Shown: positions 11,312-22,666 of the stretch, piece by piece
Position numbering within the stretch: the first letter of the stretch is position 1
How the letters are laid out: each line of letters starts with the position of its first letter
Origin: Plazaster borealis
Lineage: Eukaryota > Echinodermata > Asteroidea > Forcipulatida > Labidiasteridae
NCBI GenBank assembly: GCA_021014325.1
Contig: CM037462.1
Location: 10,832,501 to 10,896,500, forward strand
DNA length: 64,000 bases
Direction of reading: 5' to 3'
The notes under the pieces: model-generated
Databases searched by the model: none
Seen by the model: only the letters and a program-made list of their open reading frames with translations
What the model was told of the DNA's origin: nothing
Made by a program: the position numbers and the translations under genes

Positions 11312-11333
11312 TTGCTATCCTGCCCCCCCTCAG
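11312..11333 (+). promoter_or_regulatory. 3' splice site of the Rab3 last exon
   Basis: Pyrimidine-rich run (TATCCTGCCCCCCCT) ending CAG at 11331-11333. Cutting here leaves phase-1 splicing into a Gly codon, matching the usual position before the F/L-EFFE.SAK segment of Rab3 genes. Confidence 0.85.
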
Positions 11334-11521
11334 GGTTGGAGTTCTTTGAGACGAGTGCTAAGGAGAACATTAACGTGAAGCAGACATTTGAGCGGCTCGT
11401 TGATATCATCTGCGATAAGATGTCGGAGAGCATCGATACGGATCAGAGTATGCGACCGGCGGCCACCATCACACCGACGGATCCCGGCCAGACGCCATCG
11501 AATGCGTCTTGTGGATGCTGA
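11334..11521 (+). CDS. Rab3: Rab3 small GTPase, last coding exon
   Basis: This exon encodes the C-terminal 62 residues of Rab3, the synaptic-vesicle Rab GTPase that controls docking and priming in regulated exocytosis. After a C-rich tract and CAG, the exon opens with two bases that complete a split Gly codon, followed by [21 protein letters not shown] is the G5 guanine-binding motif. [15 protein letters not shown] is the Rab3-type last helix. The divergent tail ends ASCGC, a CXC motif that Rab geranylgeranyl transferase would prenylate for membrane attachment. The family is about 220 residues long, so roughly the first 160 lie on upstream exons outside the window or unseen. The stop is TGA at 11519-11521. 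A splice donor follows 33 bases later. The tail between SES and CGC is lineage-specific, as is normal for Rabs. Rab27 or Rab26 would fit less well. Confidence 0.93.
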
Positions 11522-11560
11522 TCGGCTCATGATCAGGGTTAATAGTCATAGACGGTAAGT
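11522..11560 (+). promoter_or_regulatory. Rab3 3' UTR start and consensus 5' splice site
   Basis: Thirty-three untranslated bases after the stop lead to ACG/GTAAGTGA, with GT at 11555-11556. The donor is a near-perfect consensus on the gene strand. If used, the 3' UTR continues on a downstream exon. Because it lies fewer than 50 bases after the stop, it would not be expected to trigger nonsense-mediated decay. Confidence 0.55.
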
Positions 11561-12290
11561 GAATTTTTTTCTGTCGTGACTTCACCAAATTTCCCTCGAA
11601 TCCATCGGAGCCTAGCGGCACCGTTTTGTTTGCTTGATTTATTTTGTGGATGTTAGCTCTAGTGACACACAGTTCTGTACAATTTAACCTCAACCATCCA
11701 AACAACCCTCAAAGCCATCAAAACTCAGCACATGTCAGCTACTTCTCTTTTTGTTCATTATTGGTTGCTGTTTTTTTCTGTACAATTTAACCCAAATTAT
11801 TCAGGACCAACTTCATGTTATGCTTGATTTGTTTTCTTAGGCCTTCGCTCATACCCTCCAATACCCTCCAATATTAACAGAAATCAACACAAATCCTCTC
11901 GAACCCAACAGCTACAGTACATGCTTTGCTTAAACGTAATTATACAGAGAAATCAGCTTTAATTATTCTTGGCAATACCCAGCTAGACATGTAATTAAAA
12001 TGCTTAGAATAAAACAAACATCATTGAGAAAGTGCAAAACAATTTCTCTTAACCTATGGAAAAGGCTTTGGAAGCATGTGCTAAGAACATAGCACGAGTG
12101 CATTTGGGACCAAAGACGAGCCGCATTTGAGGGATTTAAAGCAGCGCTAAGAATGGCTTGGCGTCCAGACAGTGAAGCGATAGAGAGACATGTTCCAACC
12201 ACTGATTCTTCAATTAATGTAATCCTGAAAGATGGAGATACATCCTTTAAAAGCAATTTCTTTAATAACCCTTTTGGTGCAACTCAATGT
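11561..12290. other. Rab3 3' UTR or downstream intron, nothing else recognised
   Basis: Noncoding. If the donor at 11555 is not used, this would be the 3' UTR; no convincing poly(A) site can be assigned from sequence alone. Confidence 0.4.
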
Positions 12291-12562
12291 GGGGCGGTTG
12301 GGTTGGTGTAGTGGTATCTTTCCCCGCCTTCCACCTCTAGGACCCCGGTTCGAATCCCAACAGAAGCACTATGTGGATTGGGTTTTCAGTCCCTACCTGA
12401 CTGTGTGGGGTTTTCCCTGGAGTATTTCTCTTGGGTTTTCCTCCCACATCTAAAACTGAATTTTCCTTCTTTGTCTCTCTCTCTGGGCTAGTATGGTGAT
12501 TAAGTTCGCTTTTCTGAGAGTCCTTGGCTTCACATCCAGAATTAATAAATGAAATAAACAAA
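12291..12562 (+). mobile_element. tRNA-derived SINE
   Basis: The head has a Pol III A box (TTGGTGTAGTGG near 12302) and a perfect B box (GGTTCGAATCC near 12347), 45 bp apart. The body contains GGGGTTTTCCCTGG and TTTTCCTCCCACATCTAAA, a pyrimidine-rich core like those of conserved metazoan SINE families. The tail is AATTAATAAATGAAATAAACA. Not a functional tRNA, since the acceptor arm does not pair. Confidence 0.75.
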
Positions 12563-13424
12563 ATATTTGAGACTCGGTATTAGTTTTGACAGGTCAATAC
12601 GTCTGCACAAAATTTGCTTCTTGTATTATTTCCATACAGTGTAATTTTAAGACAGTTGGTCTGAGTCTGTATTGAGCTGCTGTTGGATTTTTGATTATAC
12701 AATATGTGAGAAAGTTTAGTTAAAGAGCTTTCTCATCCGTGCCTGCTTTAAACTTGTATCAATTGTTTAATCAATATTCAATTATGAATGGCAAACTCGT
12801 GTAGTGGTTGAAAATCGTAAGAGTCACCGTTTTTATTTTGATGGATGGAGGAAAGTTTGGTTTAAGATTCTCCTCATGCAGTGTTCTACGATGAATTGTG
12901 TGGAGCTTAATAAAAAACTGCTTTATACGGCTGACAAATGTAGCATTAAAATGTCTCGTAAGCTCATCAAAATTGAGTACGAGTTGTCGTTGGATTCCGA
13001 TTGATGAAGGAAAGTTACTTTAAAGTCTTCATTGTCTGGTGTCCTGCGTCGTAGTTTGTGGAGTTAATCAAAAATCAATCAAGAGGCTCAGTAGAGTGAC
13101 AAGTACAGTGATTGAAAAGTCCTGAACCGTCCCGGAGAAAGGAATCTTTCTCGTTACCATGGTTTTGAGTCCGACACATAACAGACTCTCTCTCTCCCCC
13201 CCCCTTTTCATCGTCGTCTGTATCCAGTCTTGCAACATTTAATGGTAAACACCTCGTCGGATAATGCAAAAACTGTCTCGCTGTGTGTGAAACCAGGGAT
13301 GGTTATTTCATTATCGTTAAAGGGTTGATGCAGCAACTCATTTCAGAATGTTGTGATAGCCAGAGGGGTGTTTGTACACTTGCTTCATCTTTCACTTGCA
13401 TGGTAAAAGTGGTGGTTAATGTAA
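12563..13424. other. Noncoding stretch, nothing recognised
   Basis: No gene or repeat recognised. Two loosely related segments with GGAGGAAAGTTTGGTTTAAG (12847) and GAAGGAAAGTTACTTTAAAG (13006) suggest an old duplication. Confidence 0.35.
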
Positions 13425-13708
13425 TGGACAATATGTAGTGGATAGTTAGTAGACAATAAAGTGGATAAGGTTGTGGGCAATATAGTGGACAATGTAGTGG
13501 ACTATAGTGGACAAGGTAGTGGACAAGGTAGTGGACAAGGTAGTGGACAAGGTAGTGGACAAGGTAGCGGACAAAGTAGCGGACAAAGTAGCAGACAAGG
13601 TAGTGGACTATAGTGGACAAGGTAGTGGACAAGGTAGCGGACAATGTAGCAGACAAGGTAGCGGACAAGGTAGCTGACAATGTAGCGGACAAGGTAGCGG
13701 ACAATTTT
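13425..13708. repeat. 12-bp minisatellite (GGACAAGGTAGT)n
   Basis: Around twenty units of GGACAAGGTAGT and variants (GTAGC, AATGT, ATAGT). Because 12 is a multiple of 3, the complementary strand stays open as repeated SATL or VHYL peptides; this is a by-product of the period and not a gene. Confidence 0.9.
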
Positions 13709-14125
13709 AATACCCTGTTATTGAGTTTTTATTTAATAAGGAATGTACATGTAGTGGACAATGTGGTGGACAATTTTTTGGCCTAGACCAAACTTCCAAA
13801 ATTTGGTTCAAAAATGCCTCACAGTTTTGAAAAAACGTGGGGAGAACGTTGTTTGTTGTGATGCATGTCACGTCAGTCGCTCATCCAGATACATAAAACT
13901 TGAGTGGACGAAATTTATTACACTCTTGGGTTAGAACCCTAAAGCTTGTATCTGACTCTTTTTGCAATTTGTGATAAGGTTGCCTTGCACTGTGGCTGAC
14001 TGATAATGGGCCATGTCATCTTGTATGTAAATGTTTACTCTGACATTTAACTGCAGAGAGTTTGAATTTCACATTGCAAAGGATAATGGACACAGTAGTT
14101 TATACATTGAGATTACAGTGGATAC
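13709..14125. other. Noncoding; contains a solo fragment of the 3719-4716 element terminus
   Basis: Around 13795-13845 the words CCTCACAGTTTTGAAAAAACG and GTGGGGAGAACG match the inverted ends of the element at 3719-4716. Otherwise nothing recognised. Confidence 0.4.
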
Positions 14126-14516
14126 TAAACTGTGGCTGTGGCTGATCAGGCTGTTGGCTGATCAGGCTGTTGGCTGATCAGGCTGTTGGCTGATCAGGCT
14201 GTTGGCTGATCAGGCTGTTGGCTGTGGGTGATCAGGCTGTTGGCTGTGGCTGATCAGGCTGTTGGCTGTGGCTGATCAGGCTATTGGTTGATCAGGCTGT
14301 TGGCTGTGGCTGATCGGCTGTTGGCTGTGGCTGATCAGGTTGTTGGCTGTGGCTGATCAGGCTGTTGGCTGTGGCTGATCAGGCTAATGGCTGTGGCTGA
14401 TCAGGCTGTTGGCTGTGGCTGATCGGCTGTTGGCTGTGGCTGATCAGGCAGTTGGCTGTGGCTGATGAGGCTGTTGGCTGTGGCTGATGAGGCTGTTGGC
14501 TGTGGCTGATCGGCTG
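14126..14516. repeat. 16/22-bp minisatellite (GGCTGTTGGCTGTGGCTGATCA)
   Basis: About eighteen units. The first six or so are the 16-bp form GGCTGTTGGCTGATCA. Later units are mostly 22 bp with an added TGTGGC step. The shift from short to long units along the array shows directional expansion of a variant. Confidence 0.9.
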
Positions 14517-15939
14517 AACCGAATGCGCAAAAACACTTAACCAATTAGCACAAACCTTTTTTCTGGTCGGGGTCGCCAAAACGCACCCCAGATAGCATTT
14601 GGTTCTAGATATGTGGCATGGTGTACCCCCTCCTATTGTGTCTTCGTCGTGTTCTGGGAATCTCGGGAATTCTTAAGATGATTTTGGGGGATTGGGGATA
14701 CTTCTGTGCAAGAGGAAAAGATTGTGTTAAGTATGGAGAAGAAAAAAAATTGTGGAGGGGAAACACCCTTTGCTACATATCGGACAGGATATACCAGATA
14801 GGGGCAAAACAATGCACAAACAAAAACACAAATTTTGTCGGTGTGTGATATTTATTTGATAAATCCGTTTGTTTACGTATCAGCGATATGTGATTGGAAG
14901 CGTTGCAACCCAGCCTGAGTGTGTGGGAGGGATGCCATGAAGTTGATTGAGAACCAACCTGCCATCCCCAGCTGTGTTCCAATTAAAATGTGGAATAAGT
15001 GCCACAAGGGCTATCCCTCTCATCAAAGCGTGGCAGAGATATATTCAGCCAACGCTAAGTGCTTGTAGGGTTGTTGCTATACGCCGCGGTGTCGAACAAC
15101 AAATATTTAGGTTTTACTGAGTATTTGGGCACATGAAAAAAAAAAATTGTTGATCGTCCCCGCCCGACCCTATGATAATCCCCTATCCCCAACTCCATTT
15201 ATTATTATTTTTTTCTCTTCATAAAAAACGGTCTTTTCAACATCCAGATTTTTCAGCTGATATTTTTTCAAAATCTATAGGTTTGAAAAAATAATTGAAG
15301 AAAGGTTATTGATGTTGGCAAAAAGCAAGAGCAATTCTTCAAATATTCACTTAGGCTACACTGCGTTTTAGTTTTTTTGAAAATGTTTACAGAAAATGTT
15401 ATATTGGAGTCAAATGGGTATAACAAAACAATTAAAAACATCAAAATCACACAAACCCTCTGTTTTATAGTAATTGTGATGATTGCTTTAATTCTTTATT
15501 TCATATTTTGCCATGTCAACAAAATTTAAAAAAAAAGAAAAAAAGGCCCTTCCGCCCCGCCTCCCCATAAAAAGAGGATGCTCAACATTATTTATTTTTT
15601 ATGTGGCCTTGCAATCGGCTCTATATTTAGGTGGGCGTGTTATTACCATGGTTCCCAATTACGGAGAGATACACTATGTTTGTATCATAAGCTACGGCTA
15701 TCGTTGTGTGGTTGGCTGTTCCCTAGTGTCATTTAGCTAGTGATTAAGAAGACGGTGAGAATTTCATAAATTGAGGAACATGGAAATATGATTTGTTTAA
15801 CACGACAAATAGACTTGGTATAGAAAAAGGTTACCAACCAAAGTGCCATATAGTTCACCATGTGATTTATATGTACATTGTTGTGACTGGTGCACAGGCG
15901 TATATTTTGCTTGATAATTTAGTAAGCTGTATTTTCATG
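14517..15939. other. Noncoding stretch, one MITE fragment
   Basis: No gene recognised. At about 15826-15893 a segment (AAAAGGTTACCAACCAAAG, then GTGACTGGTGCAC) resembles the interior of the element at 36272-36464. Confidence 0.4.
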
Positions 15940-16325
15940 AAAGGGTCTGTATACGTTTGGTAATGACTCTGAAAATTAATGGCAATAAAAACTTACTTGG
16001 TAAGAAGTACAGCAGCTTTGGATAGTATAATGCATTTTGAGAAACCTTTCACTTTGAAGTACTTTGGTTATGGAAAAGATATCAGTATATATCCCCCAAA
16101 GTTTGAATCTGAGAAGCGTTACTGCAGTAACGTTTCTCAGATAGTGTATTCCAATTGCAGATTATTCTTCCTGTGTGGACATAACCGCTCCAGATTTTCA
16201 GCAATATCTCAAAAACGCTACCACTTTTTGAAATGAAATTTTCACAGGTTAGTTTTATGGTATATATCTACAACTATATAGGATTGAAACAAACAGGGGG
16301 TTCCAATTACCAAACATATACAATT
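15940..16325 (+). mobile_element. piggyBac-like MITE, family A
   Basis: Begins AAAGGGTCTGTATACG and ends CCAAACATATACA, with the family interior. The central stem is a palindrome, CGTTACTGCAGTAACG, within GAGAAG...TTCTC. The flanking TTAA is lost on both sides (GAAA and TTCAA), so it is an older copy. Confidence 0.75.
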
Positions 16326-16404
16326 CAAGTCAGTCCCAAACACAAAGGTTTTCTTCAGAAATAATGGATTTAAAAAGCCTATGTCTGAATTGAGTGTGGA
16401 AAAT

Positions 16405-16975
16405 GCCAAAATATTAATAATAATATAATAATAATAATGCATTTATAATGCGCCATCTATCTAGCGTACAAGACCCTATTCCGAGGCAAAGAACAAAAAA
16501 CAAAACATATAAGCAACAAAAGAGAAATAAAGAATACAAAGACAAGTGTATGTGGAGTTGAATAAATGAGTTTTCAGCAAGTTTTTAAACAATGGAAGAG
16601 CACTACAGCATCTAATGTTACTAGGTAAAGTGTTCCAAAGTTTAGGAGCACAAGCAGAAAAGGCACAATCGCCATATGATGAGGAAGTTCTAGGAATAGT
16701 TAAAATGGTCTTAGCAGAAGAACGAAGAGTGCGAGAGGGGGCGTAAGGTACAAGAAGATTTGTAATGTAAGATGGAGTTAAGCCAATCTGAGATTTAAAT
16801 GTAATTTGTAAAATTTTGAATTGAATTTGTTGTCGAATGGGAAGCCAGTGAATTTCCTACAATATAGGTGTAATATGATCATGTTTTTTAGATTTTGGTA
16901 AAACACGAGCGGCAGCATTTTGTACAAGTTGTAGCACCCTCTCTGTGGTTTGCTGAATAAGACACACTATCACCA
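16405..16975 (-). pseudogene. L2/CR1-type LINE, reverse transcriptase C-terminus and 3' tail
   Basis: Read on the complementary strand, about 16965 to 16560 translates to a classic L2/CR1 tail: QLVQNAAARVL, then HWLP, FKILQITFKS, then TPSYI, LRSSAKT, CAFSACAPKLWNTLP and LFKNLLKTHLF. A stop interrupts it just before EIHWLP. After the stop codon comes a short 3' UTR ending in GGCGCATTATAAATGC and an (ATT)n tail at 16412-16440. This is the end of the protein after the catalytic palm; the element is 5'-truncated and dead. The same tail is at 4725-4995. Confidence 0.85.
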
Positions 16976-17261
16976 AGATTCTGTGGTCTGCGTTCTCAAG
17001 ACTTTTAAACGTAGGGTCATAGATTGGTTTTTATCAACATAATGCTGATATATTGGCAAAATTATCAAGAAAGATACAATAAATGTCACATGTGAAAGTT
17101 TCAGCTGAGTTCAGTGTCTACTTGCTGAGAAAACAGCAAGATTGAACCTGTCACTGTATTTTCACAAGAACTTTGAATCCATCCATGTTTAGCAAGGTGA
17201 CAGCGGGTACCAACCACATCTCTGGCCGCAGCATTCGTGAATGGACACCAACCCTCAGAAA

Positions 17262-17468
17262 TTCAATTCAATTCAATTCACTTTATTATCCACGATGGGA
17301 AATTCATTTCGGCCTTTTAAACAACAATTTTACAAAATTTACATAACATTATTTAAAATATTAAATAAAACAGTACAAAAAAACACTACAAGCCACAAAA
17401 GTCTATAAAAATATATATATATTACATGAAAAGCTGGAAGTATAAAAGATTGATTTTACAAAAATATT
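17262..17468 (-). mobile_element. 3' UTR and (TTGAA)n tail of a LINE
   Basis: Follows the stop of the reverse transcriptase frame on the minus strand. It ends in four TGAAT units (17262-17281, seen as ATTCA repeats on the plus strand), a short tandem tail used by some non-LTR retrotransposons for priming at insertion. Confidence 0.7.
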
Positions 17469-18890
17469 TCAACGTTGCAATTGTTCATTAAAAATTTGGA
17501 CACTTGACGGGACAAATGAATTAGCATATCGCTTTGTATTAATTCTGAGCTGTAGCAGGCGGTTGCTTCTAGCACTTCGATTGAACTGTACATTTAGGGG
17601 ATGGGTTTCATCTGACAGAATTGATTCAACTTTATTTAGCATTAGAGATTTATATAGACCTTCAACCATTGATCCATTAGTACCGGTTATTCTATTTGCT
17701 TGTTTAATGACCCTGTCCAACTTGCCCCGATCCTGTGCCCGCATATTCCCCAAAACACTAACAAGACAATATGTAATAATACTTTGCAGGGCAGACTTAT
17801 AAAACATTTGCAAAATGGTTCTGTCCACATGGAATGAATTAAGTTTCCTTAAGAAGAAAAGACGCTGCTGTAACTTATTGTATTTAGATTTAGCACATTT
17901 ATCAAAAATCAACTGGTTATCAATCTCAATTCCTAAGTATTTAAACTCAGTAATCCTTTCCTGAGATTCTCCTTTGATCACAGTGGCCGGAACGTGTGTT
18001 TTGTTCCTTCGAAAATCAAAGACTATATGCTTAGTTTTCTTTGTGTTGATCTCTAAGTGGTTTTTGTCACACCACTGAACAAATTCAGAAGTCTCGTGAT
18101 CGAATGATGCTAAGCTATCCCTTTTTGCAAATAAATGGCCGACCAGTGCAGTGTCATCTGCATACTTAAACAACTTGTGGTTTGTATTCAGAGATCTACA
18201 TTCATTGGTGTATAATGTGTACAGAATGGGAGAAAGAACACAACCCTGTGGGGCCCCAGTACTTATATAACGGAAAGTTGAGAAAGTGGAATTTAACTTG
18301 ACCTGTTGCCCTCTGTTAGTTAGAAAGTTATTGATCCAACGTATAATATTGGAATTTACACCAAGATCCAACAGTTTCTGAACCATTAAATACGGCTAAA
18401 TTGTGTTGAAGGCACTCGCAAAGTCTACAAAAACAACTTTAGCAAAAGCCCCTGTCTTCTCCAGGTGTTCAAAAATACCATTAATCAAAGTCAAAATTGC
18501 ATCCTCTGTGTTTCTAGGTGGTCTATAGGCAAATTGATACTCATCCATGGAACCCTCAACTTCATTCATTAACCTGTTCTTAACTATTTTTTCTAAGCAT
18601 TTCATGGGTACCGAGGTGAGAGCTACAGGACGAAGATCGTTCATGACTTTAGGGTGGGCATTTTTTTGAATAGGAACAATCACTGACCTTTTCCATAAAG
18701 CAGGAATTAACGCCCTATTTAATGATTCCTAATAAAAGTGACTGAAATGGTGACGCTAATTGCTCAGCACAGAATTCAGTACCCTGCAACTGATCGAGTC
18801 GGGCCCATGAGCCTTTCTTGTGTTAAATGATTTAGATTCAAATGTTTTGGGGTGAACATTTTTCCAAACCATATTACTTTGCGGGAATCC
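17469..18890 (-). pseudogene. Non-LTR retrotransposon reverse transcriptase (CR1/L2-like), 5'-truncated
   Basis: The minus strand encodes most of a LINE ORF2 reverse transcriptase, which copies element RNA at a nicked target. From 18870 down: a KAHGPDSIS segment (consensus KAPGPDGIS), ALWKRSVIVPI, LRPVALTSVPMKCLE, YQFAYRPPRNTEDA, then VVFVDFASAFNTI. Next come GAPQGCVLSPILY and the catalytic FKYADDTALVG (YADD about 75 residues into the 305-residue downstream open segment). The C-terminus has HPLNVQF and ANSFVPSSVQIFN. Lesions: a TAG between FNTI and PYLMVQ (about 18390), and two stops in the segment at 18720-18770. No endonuclease domain remains; the 5' side runs straight into a 125-bp tandem repeat. 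The long open segment suggests a fairly young copy. Confidence 0.88.
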
Positions 18891-18892
18891 TT

Positions 18893-19395
18893 TCCAATTG
18901 TGATCTGATCCACTAAGACACCCAGTGATACCCACTCAACACAGTCCTTCTTTAAGACAGTACCCAATTGCTCCCATTCTGTTGTCTTCTCTATGAAGAC
19001 TCCCAATCACAATCACACCCACTTGTGATCTGATCCACTAAGACACCCAGTGATACCCACTCAACACAGTCCTTCTTTAAGACAGTACCCAATTGCTCCC
19101 ATTCTGTTGTCTTCTCTATGAAGACTCCCAATCACAATCACACCCATTTGTGATCTGATTCACTAAGACACCCAGTGATACCCACTCAACACAGTCCTTC
19201 TTTAAGACAGTACCCAATTGCTCCCATTCTGTTGTCTTCTCTATGAAGACTCCCAATCACAATCACACCCATTTGTGATCTGATTCACTAAGACACCCAG
19301 TGATACCCACTCAACGCTGTACTTTTTCGAGACAGTACCCAATTTGCACCCAATCTGTTGTCTTTCCCACTTAAAGGCAGCGCGTCGCTCCCATT
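18893..19395. repeat. 125-bp tandem repeat, four copies
   Basis: TGATCTGATYCACTAAGACA starts at 18901, 19026, 19151 and 19276, exactly 125 bp apart. The first three copies are nearly identical; the fourth diverges after CCCACTCAAC. A further degenerate segment with related words (CCCATTCTGTGGTCT, CTCCTTTAA) continues to about 19505. No coding function seen. Confidence 0.9.
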
Positions 19396-19505
19396 CTGTG
19401 GTCTGCCCAGCTCCTTTAAAAACACCCAATAATACCCAATCCGTGGTCTTCTCCTTTAAGATGCCCTGAAGATTTCCTGAAGAACCTAAGAAGCTATCCT
19501 CCTTA

Positions 19506-20655
19506 AGGGAAATAAAGAACACAGATGAACGACTACAGATCAGATCAAGAACCCGTCTCTCAAAGCGTATGATAAAGAAAAAACAATTTCCTGTTTGACA
19601 TTCATGTGCAAAGTCTGAACGCAGACGATGCTAATCAACTCTACCTAAATCAGCAGCTGATAATAGTCTAATGAAAATGTTGAAGTGTCACCTTTCCAAG
19701 TGTTTTTGTTTTTGGTTTTTTTGCTCCTTTATTTGGTTGAATATCTAGTCTCAAGTTGATTTCTTGAAAAGAGTAAAAAGATTCAATATGGCGAGGTAGA
19801 GATGAGCAGGGATGCAGCTGGGATTATATTGACATTTTCTTCCTTAGTGGCTTTAAAAGGGGGAATCCGATACTTTAGAAAAACTTGACTGGAGAGTTTT
19901 GTTCAGCTTGTTTGAATTTGGAAATTCAGAAGCATGGTTGTGTGTTTATTTATTTGTATAATAAGGCCAGAACCAGGGCAACAGAGGCCATGGCCTCCTG
20001 GGCCTCCATGGGATTCCAGACCTCCGTGGAAATCCAGGTCTGTTGTTTGATGATGTGGTTATTGGAAACAGGAGATACTCGTCCGAAAAGCATCAATAGA
20101 CAGTACCTTTAAGGATTAACGCACTTTCAGTAGAACAGATGGCTCCTTGTGACTCCAATCAGCGAGGTCTATTTGCTGCAGATTTAACATAAATCACAAG
20201 TTGTTCATTTGATCAATCTGTTGTCTTTATGTACACACTCATAAGAACGACGTCACTAAAACAGAAGTGAATTATTATCAAGTTCTTGTAGTCCACCAGT
20301 GGTAGAATCATGTGAAACGGACTTTGCTCTGAGCGCTTCGGCAATGAAATTCCTTTGAATAGCTGCGTTTTAGCTATTAGTTTTTCCACACGTGCCACAC
20401 TTGCCAACCTGTGAAAAGTTCACAGGCTTCTGTCTGTACATGGTTGGCCATTTTGGGAGTTAAATTAAAGAGCAAGGGAAATGTCAAATTCATTTCTGTG
20501 ATGTACTCATTTTCCAATAGATAGAGTCTTCTTGTGAGTGGGGTAAAAATCACAAGTCTTTAACCTCGCGCTAAAGTGGTGTAACTTGCCATTGTATTCT
20601 ATACCCTACAAGTGCAAAATTTGTCAACATCCAAAACATCCAATGACATCAAGGT
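19506..20655. other. Noncoding stretch, nothing recognised
   Basis: No exon or repeat family recognised with confidence. Confidence 0.4.
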
Positions 20656-20852
20656 CAAGAGCAAAGCCGTTTTGAATGAATATCATCGAAAGTCAGGAAT
20701 GGACCAAAACATCCCTGTAGAAAAATGTACAGACCCAATTCGGACACGGCCTAACCAAACCGAGGCTGGCAGGAAAAATAGTCTGGTTCCTTTTTGTACA
20801 AAGAATATTAGCATTCAGCACTGCTATTGGATACAGGGAACATGACCAAGAT
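20656..20852. mobile_element. Dispersed repeat with AACCAAACCGAGGCTGG core
   Basis: Shares GCCGTTTTGAATGAATAT..GTCAGGAATG with 27964, and AACCAAACCGAGGCTGGCAGG with 26187 and 39262. The right end AAGATGGTGGCA resembles the complement of the left end of the 39222 copy (TGGTGCCGCCAT). Probably a MITE family; class unknown. Confidence 0.5.
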
Positions 20853-22392
20853 GGTGGCAATAAGATAAAGGTCTAAAGAGCCTCATCTCGGTAGGGTTAA
20901 TAATCCTCAGCACTCACTCCTCTCTTAAAGGTCAAGATTGGTTTCCACAACTTGTTAGCGATGTGTCCTGCAAACACTCTTGTTGCCTGAATGTCCTCTA
21001 GGTAATGCTGGTCTCAAGTGACATTTATTATTATCATTTAATCTTACCCATTGGAAAGAGAAAAATCCCATCTTCCAGAGCCTTTATCTTGGTGACCCTT
21101 CTAAGTAATAGACTCTTGTAAGTTGACCTCGAGAGTGTCCAAGTTTTCGCCAGAATCTGGACTTCCCCGCACCTTGAATAGCAGCTACAGCGTGTATTGT
21201 GGGGGGGGGGGTATTTATTTTTTAAGAACTTGTATTGTGATGTTTTAATAAATTTCATCCATTGAATGTGGTTTGAATAATAAAAAGCTTGATGTAGAAA
21301 TTGTAAACAATTTCACAAATTAAGCCGACCTTAATTTCAGCTTCACGTTTGACCAAAAAGGCCATGCAATAAAGGCCATATGCAATAAAAGGGGATCGTT
21401 GTGATCCTTGACATACACACATGCAAATTGGAGCAAGCTGCTATATTTAGTAGTAGTAGTACGGTACCGAATCCGCGCAAAATTAGGACGTCATTGTCCC
21501 AGAGACTCCACGCAACGTGACGCAAAATCCATGCAACACAAGGTCTGTTTTCGTGCCAGGTAACGAAGCACTTATATCCCGATTTAAGATATTACTCTAC
21601 TTCAGTATGTAAGTGCAGTCGACACGGTTTGTGCAACCATGCAACACAGTCAGCGTAAATTCGCAATGTGACACTTCGAGCAGGATGTTGGAGGTCGAGC
21701 AATATTTCTTAATTTCCTCTAAGTTTCCTGATTTTATTTTATTTTTTACATACTACATTGCAAGTTTTAAATGTTATCATTCCACCAATATGTTTTTGAG
21801 GGTGGACAAAAAGTGATGTGACAAAAATTTGAAAATTCCACAAAATTGCACCCGCGTTAATCTCCCACAGCTGATGGCTCAGAGGTGCCCGGAAGCTCAA
21901 TGGTAACATTTTCGTTGTGAGACTGTACATGGTCTATAAAGATTGGTTTATACAGAGGTTAAGTTCATTTTTACAGTGAAGAATTAGTACATTTTACTCT
22001 GGTGCAGGGCCGAATTTCATGGGGGAAAATACTGCTTGGAAAATATTTTCTCAGTGAAGCGAAAAGTTGCAGGGAACCGGTCCTAATATGTATAACATTA
22101 TTGATTTAGCTGGTAAGCTGAAGGAGGCTGGGCTGAATGAAGCCATGCAGTGCGTTTCATTAGACTCTGCATCATTGATTTAGCACTTCACGGTGTTGGC
22201 TTGTTGTGGATTAGTGAATGTGTTTAACAGTCATGTGTTTCTTATTAACACACTATCAAAATCCCTTCACGCTCCTCTATCACAATGTTGCTTCTAACTC
22301 ATGACAGAGAACTATTATACAACTTCTACAAAAAATTGGATGTAGGAGTTGGGAGGCAAGGGTTGTTTTTGAGGTCAAAATCCATAAGACCG
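20853..22392. other. Noncoding stretch, nothing recognised
   Basis: Contains a G-run at about 21199 and a partial MITE end (GCAGGGCCGAATTTCATGGG) at about 22007 related to the element at 36272. No gene recognised. Confidence 0.4.
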
Positions 22393-22666
22393 CAGGGCTC
22401 GAATCTAAAATGTTGACGGACTAACAAATTTGTTACAAAACCAGAATCAAATAGAGGGATTAGAGATATCTTAGAGAAGATTTATCTGATTTGTTATATG
22501 GGTGATACTTTCATGCTCAACAGCATTTGAAGAAATTTGTTCGGACTCAAATTCAATATTTTAACATAATTTTCGTATTTTGTTTAATATCAAAAGCACA
22601 AGACCACCAGACTTTTCTTGTTGTTAGTTTACTGGGCCTGCTGTCCAGTGTTAATTTCAAGTCCTG
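22393..22666 (-). mobile_element. hAT-like MITE, CAGGGCT family, inverted copy
   Basis: Runs from CAGGGCTCGAATCTAAAATG to TTAATTTCAAGTCCTG. Its interior carries the complementary form of the family words (ACAAGACCACCAGACTT, GTTTACTGGGCCTGCTGTCCAG). Noncoding. Confidence 0.6.

Noticed and set aside
1..11333. Upstream Rab3 exons (switch regions, NKCD motif)
   Set aside because: I looked for the coding signatures before the last exon and saw none, so they are assumed to lie to the left of the window.
13303..13704. 133-codon minus-strand frame with SATL repeats
   Set aside because: It is the translation of a 12-bp minisatellite; no start context, domain or splice signal supports it.
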